Below are positions 62,963 through 64,000 of a stretch of 64,000 bases of DNA, piece after piece. The stretch lies in assembly GCF_940670685.1 (NCBI RefSeq), contig NZ_OW711693.1:3472001-3536000 (forward strand), written 5' to 3'. The DNA comes from Anaeropeptidivorans aminofermentans. Lineage in GTDB: Bacteria > Bacillota > Clostridia > Lachnospirales > UBA5962. A model generated the notes under the pieces. It worked only from the letters and a program-made list of their open reading frames with translations. It made no database searches and was not told the DNA's origin. Each line of letters begins with the position of its first letter. Positions within the stretch are counted from its first letter, which is position 1. The translations under genes were made by a program, and so were the position numbers.

Positions 62963-63129
62963 ATCTCGTATTTTTTTCATATGATATATTCAGGAAAGAT
63001 GAAACACATTCCTTAAAGCACATTTTAAAACCATCGATTAATGTTTTTCAAGCTAAGTATTGATGTTTCAAAATATGCTTCGAAGTATGTTTTAAACCCG
63101 TAAATTGCTTAAGAAATAAAATGCCTTTT

Positions 63130-63277
63130 TATTAGCTTATGGTAAAACAAATAAATACTACACAAAACTTATATTCTGAATAATTCTAAAATATACAGTT
63201 CCCGAAGGAAAGCCGTGTTTTTGAATTATAAAGAATTGTCTTTTGTGGCTGTTTCTTTTGTTTTACTACAAAATAGG
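63130..63277. repeat. A-type palindromic repeat (divergent arms)
   Basis: Arms ATGGTAAAACAAATAAATAC and GTTTCTTTTGTTTTACTAC; inner ACAGTTCCCGAAGGAAAGCC, GTGTTTTTGAATTATAAAG. Similar to the copies at 34.0 and 56.45 kb. Confidence 0.75.
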
Positions 63278-63289
63278 CTCTATGGTGAA

Positions 63290-63735
63290 ATAGTCTTAAG
63301 GAGGTAACAAAAACCTGTTTTTCATAAATGTCTTAAATATAAAAGAACGTTCACCTAGGCAGTGCCTGAAAATAGTCGAACCGCTGTAGAATAATAAATA
63401 AACTAAAGTTTATTTATTATTCTACAGCAGAAATACATTTTTCAGCTTTAAAGCTGAAAAAGTATTGTTTACAAGAAAATGTGAATTCGAATGGAACGGT
63501 CAAGAAGTCCGGTCACGCGCAGCGTGATTTTTGCGAAGCAAAAATTTTGAGAAGAGAGAAACGCAGAAATAGCAAGGCTGTTTCGAGTATTTTCGATGAT
63601 GAAGTCACGCTTTTATGGCAAAATAGACTTTTGTTTGGACTTTTCAGACACGCCCTAGCTTTACTGTAAGGGTTTTAGGTTTACTAAGTATAAAATATAC
63701 GGTTTTTGTTGCTGTAATTAAATTATTTTACTATA
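63290..63735. mobile_element. B-type repeat interrupted by an F-type unit (empty site for C)
   Basis: The outer ends are CTATGGTGAAATAGTCTTAA and GTAATTAAATTATTTTACTATA. Inside, from about 63347, is an F unit with a perfect 46-bp palindrome (63383-63428, arms GCTGTAGAATAATAAATAAA plus CT) and a 24-bp palindrome (63438-63461, TTTTTCAGCTTTAAAGCTGA plus AAAA). CAGAAATACATTTTTC is continuous here, whereas at 51.8 kb a 101-bp unit lies between its two halves. A small frame beginning MNSNGTVKKSGHAQRDFCEA mirrors that of the other F copy. Confidence 0.8.
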
Positions 63736-63882
63736 AGCAGCGTCTGAAAATCTAAAAACCCACGGGAAGTTAAATTTCCAGGTTGTTTTTAGATTTTCGG
63801 CCCCTGCCATGAAACTTGAAATAACTTTTCTTAATTCTTTTCTTATGCAAAGGATTTATACACTTTTGAAAGGAGCATTGCC

Positions 63883-64000
63883 ATGGAGACAATAGAGCTT
63901 ATAGTAGAATGCGGTAATGACAGTGAAGCCGAAGAAAGAATAAGCCGCTTGGGCAGGGTGAAATACAGGCTCCCCATGATAAATTCTTATGTTCTTGAAA
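63883..64000 (+). CDS. N-terminus of a probable subtilase (S8) family protease, cut off
   Basis: Thirty-nine codons are visible: METIELIVECGNDSEAEERI and then SRLGRVKYRLPMINSYVLE. AAAGGAG precedes the ATG at a suitable spacing. The pattern of a short strand, then 'RLGRVKYRLPMINSYVLE', resembles the prodomain that opens clostridial subtilisin-like proteases (Csp type), where 'LP.INAY..E' is typical. The catalytic domain is outside the window, so this is provisional. Confidence 0.45.
   Translation, partial: METIELIVECGNDSEAEERISRLGRVKYRLPMINSYVLE

Noticed and set aside
62798-62980. Minus-strand 60-codon frame
   Set aside because: It overlaps the promoter and leader of the Met-rich gene and lacks a ribosome-binding site.
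63481-63669. Plus-strand 62-codon frame (MNSNGTVKKS...)
   Set aside because: Repeat-internal, as for 51960-52142; no initiation signals.

Overview
The window looks like a low-GC, Gram-positive anaerobe of the class Clostridia. Evidence: AT-rich intergenic DNA, strong AGGAGG ribosome-binding sites, a Firmicute-type infC-rpmI-rplT operon with an AUU start codon and an L20-type leader, SLH-domain and copper-amine-oxidase-N (stalk) surface proteins, a KimA-type potassium importer, a YabR homologue and an attenuated ABC-F resistance gene. I would place it near Lachnospirales/Anaerotignum-like lineages, but the genus cannot be fixed from this sequence.

Layout. 1-6.7 kb: a cut-off membrane transporter with a P-loop ATPase, then a minus-strand run (two small membrane proteins, a third membrane protein, catalase, PerR-like regulator) with a Per-box-like operator at its promoter. 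7.6-12.3 kb: tRNA-Leu(UAA), kimA, a flavodoxin-like reductase behind a perfect 24-bp palindrome, a small DUF protein and an esterase. 12.6-17.5 kb: an AraC regulator divergent from a three-gene iron/siderophore-type ABC importer that has an iron-box-like operator. 18-20.1 kb: an ABC-F gene with a complete attenuator leader (promoter, 6-codon leader peptide, antiterminator, terminator). 20.4-22 kb: a decayed MazG-like gene and galE. 22.5-29.5 kb: two paralogous secreted stalk-domain (S-layer-like) proteins with a type I toxin-antitoxin module between them. 30.3-42.4 kb: NUDIX, pyrG, an acidic secreted protein, a Ctp protease, two SLH proteins and a further stalk-like protein. 42.9-50.7 kb: an ACT regulator, a TetR-controlled heterodimeric ABC exporter/importer pair, an aldo/keto reductase and a possible structured RNA. 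51-64 kb: an ICMT-like methyltransferase, a FUSC protein, a GIY-YIG protein, rlmD, yabR, an MBL/DUF3006 pair, infC-rpmI-rplT, two unknown coupled genes, a glutaredoxin-like protein, a 50-residue protein that is one third methionine, and the start of a probable subtilase.

The most unusual feature is in the intergenic DNA. Nearly every long gap carries one or more copies of a modular family of imperfect palindromes that begin TATAGTAAATTT and end AAATTTACTATA. They occur as short (about 80 bp), standard (about 130-140 bp) and long (about 320-335 bp) forms and are nested in one another. Two features argue that they are mobile and structurally constrained. A filled site and an empty site of the same host repeat can be compared inside this window (51.8 kb versus 63.4 kb) and show a 101-bp insertion with a TA duplication. 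Hairpin arms in different copies also differ by paired, compensating changes. No transposase is present here, so they would be non-autonomous (MITE-like) elements. One copy supplies the stop codon of the TetR gene, one splits the iron importer operon, and others sit in the 5' regions of the ABC pair and an SLH gene.
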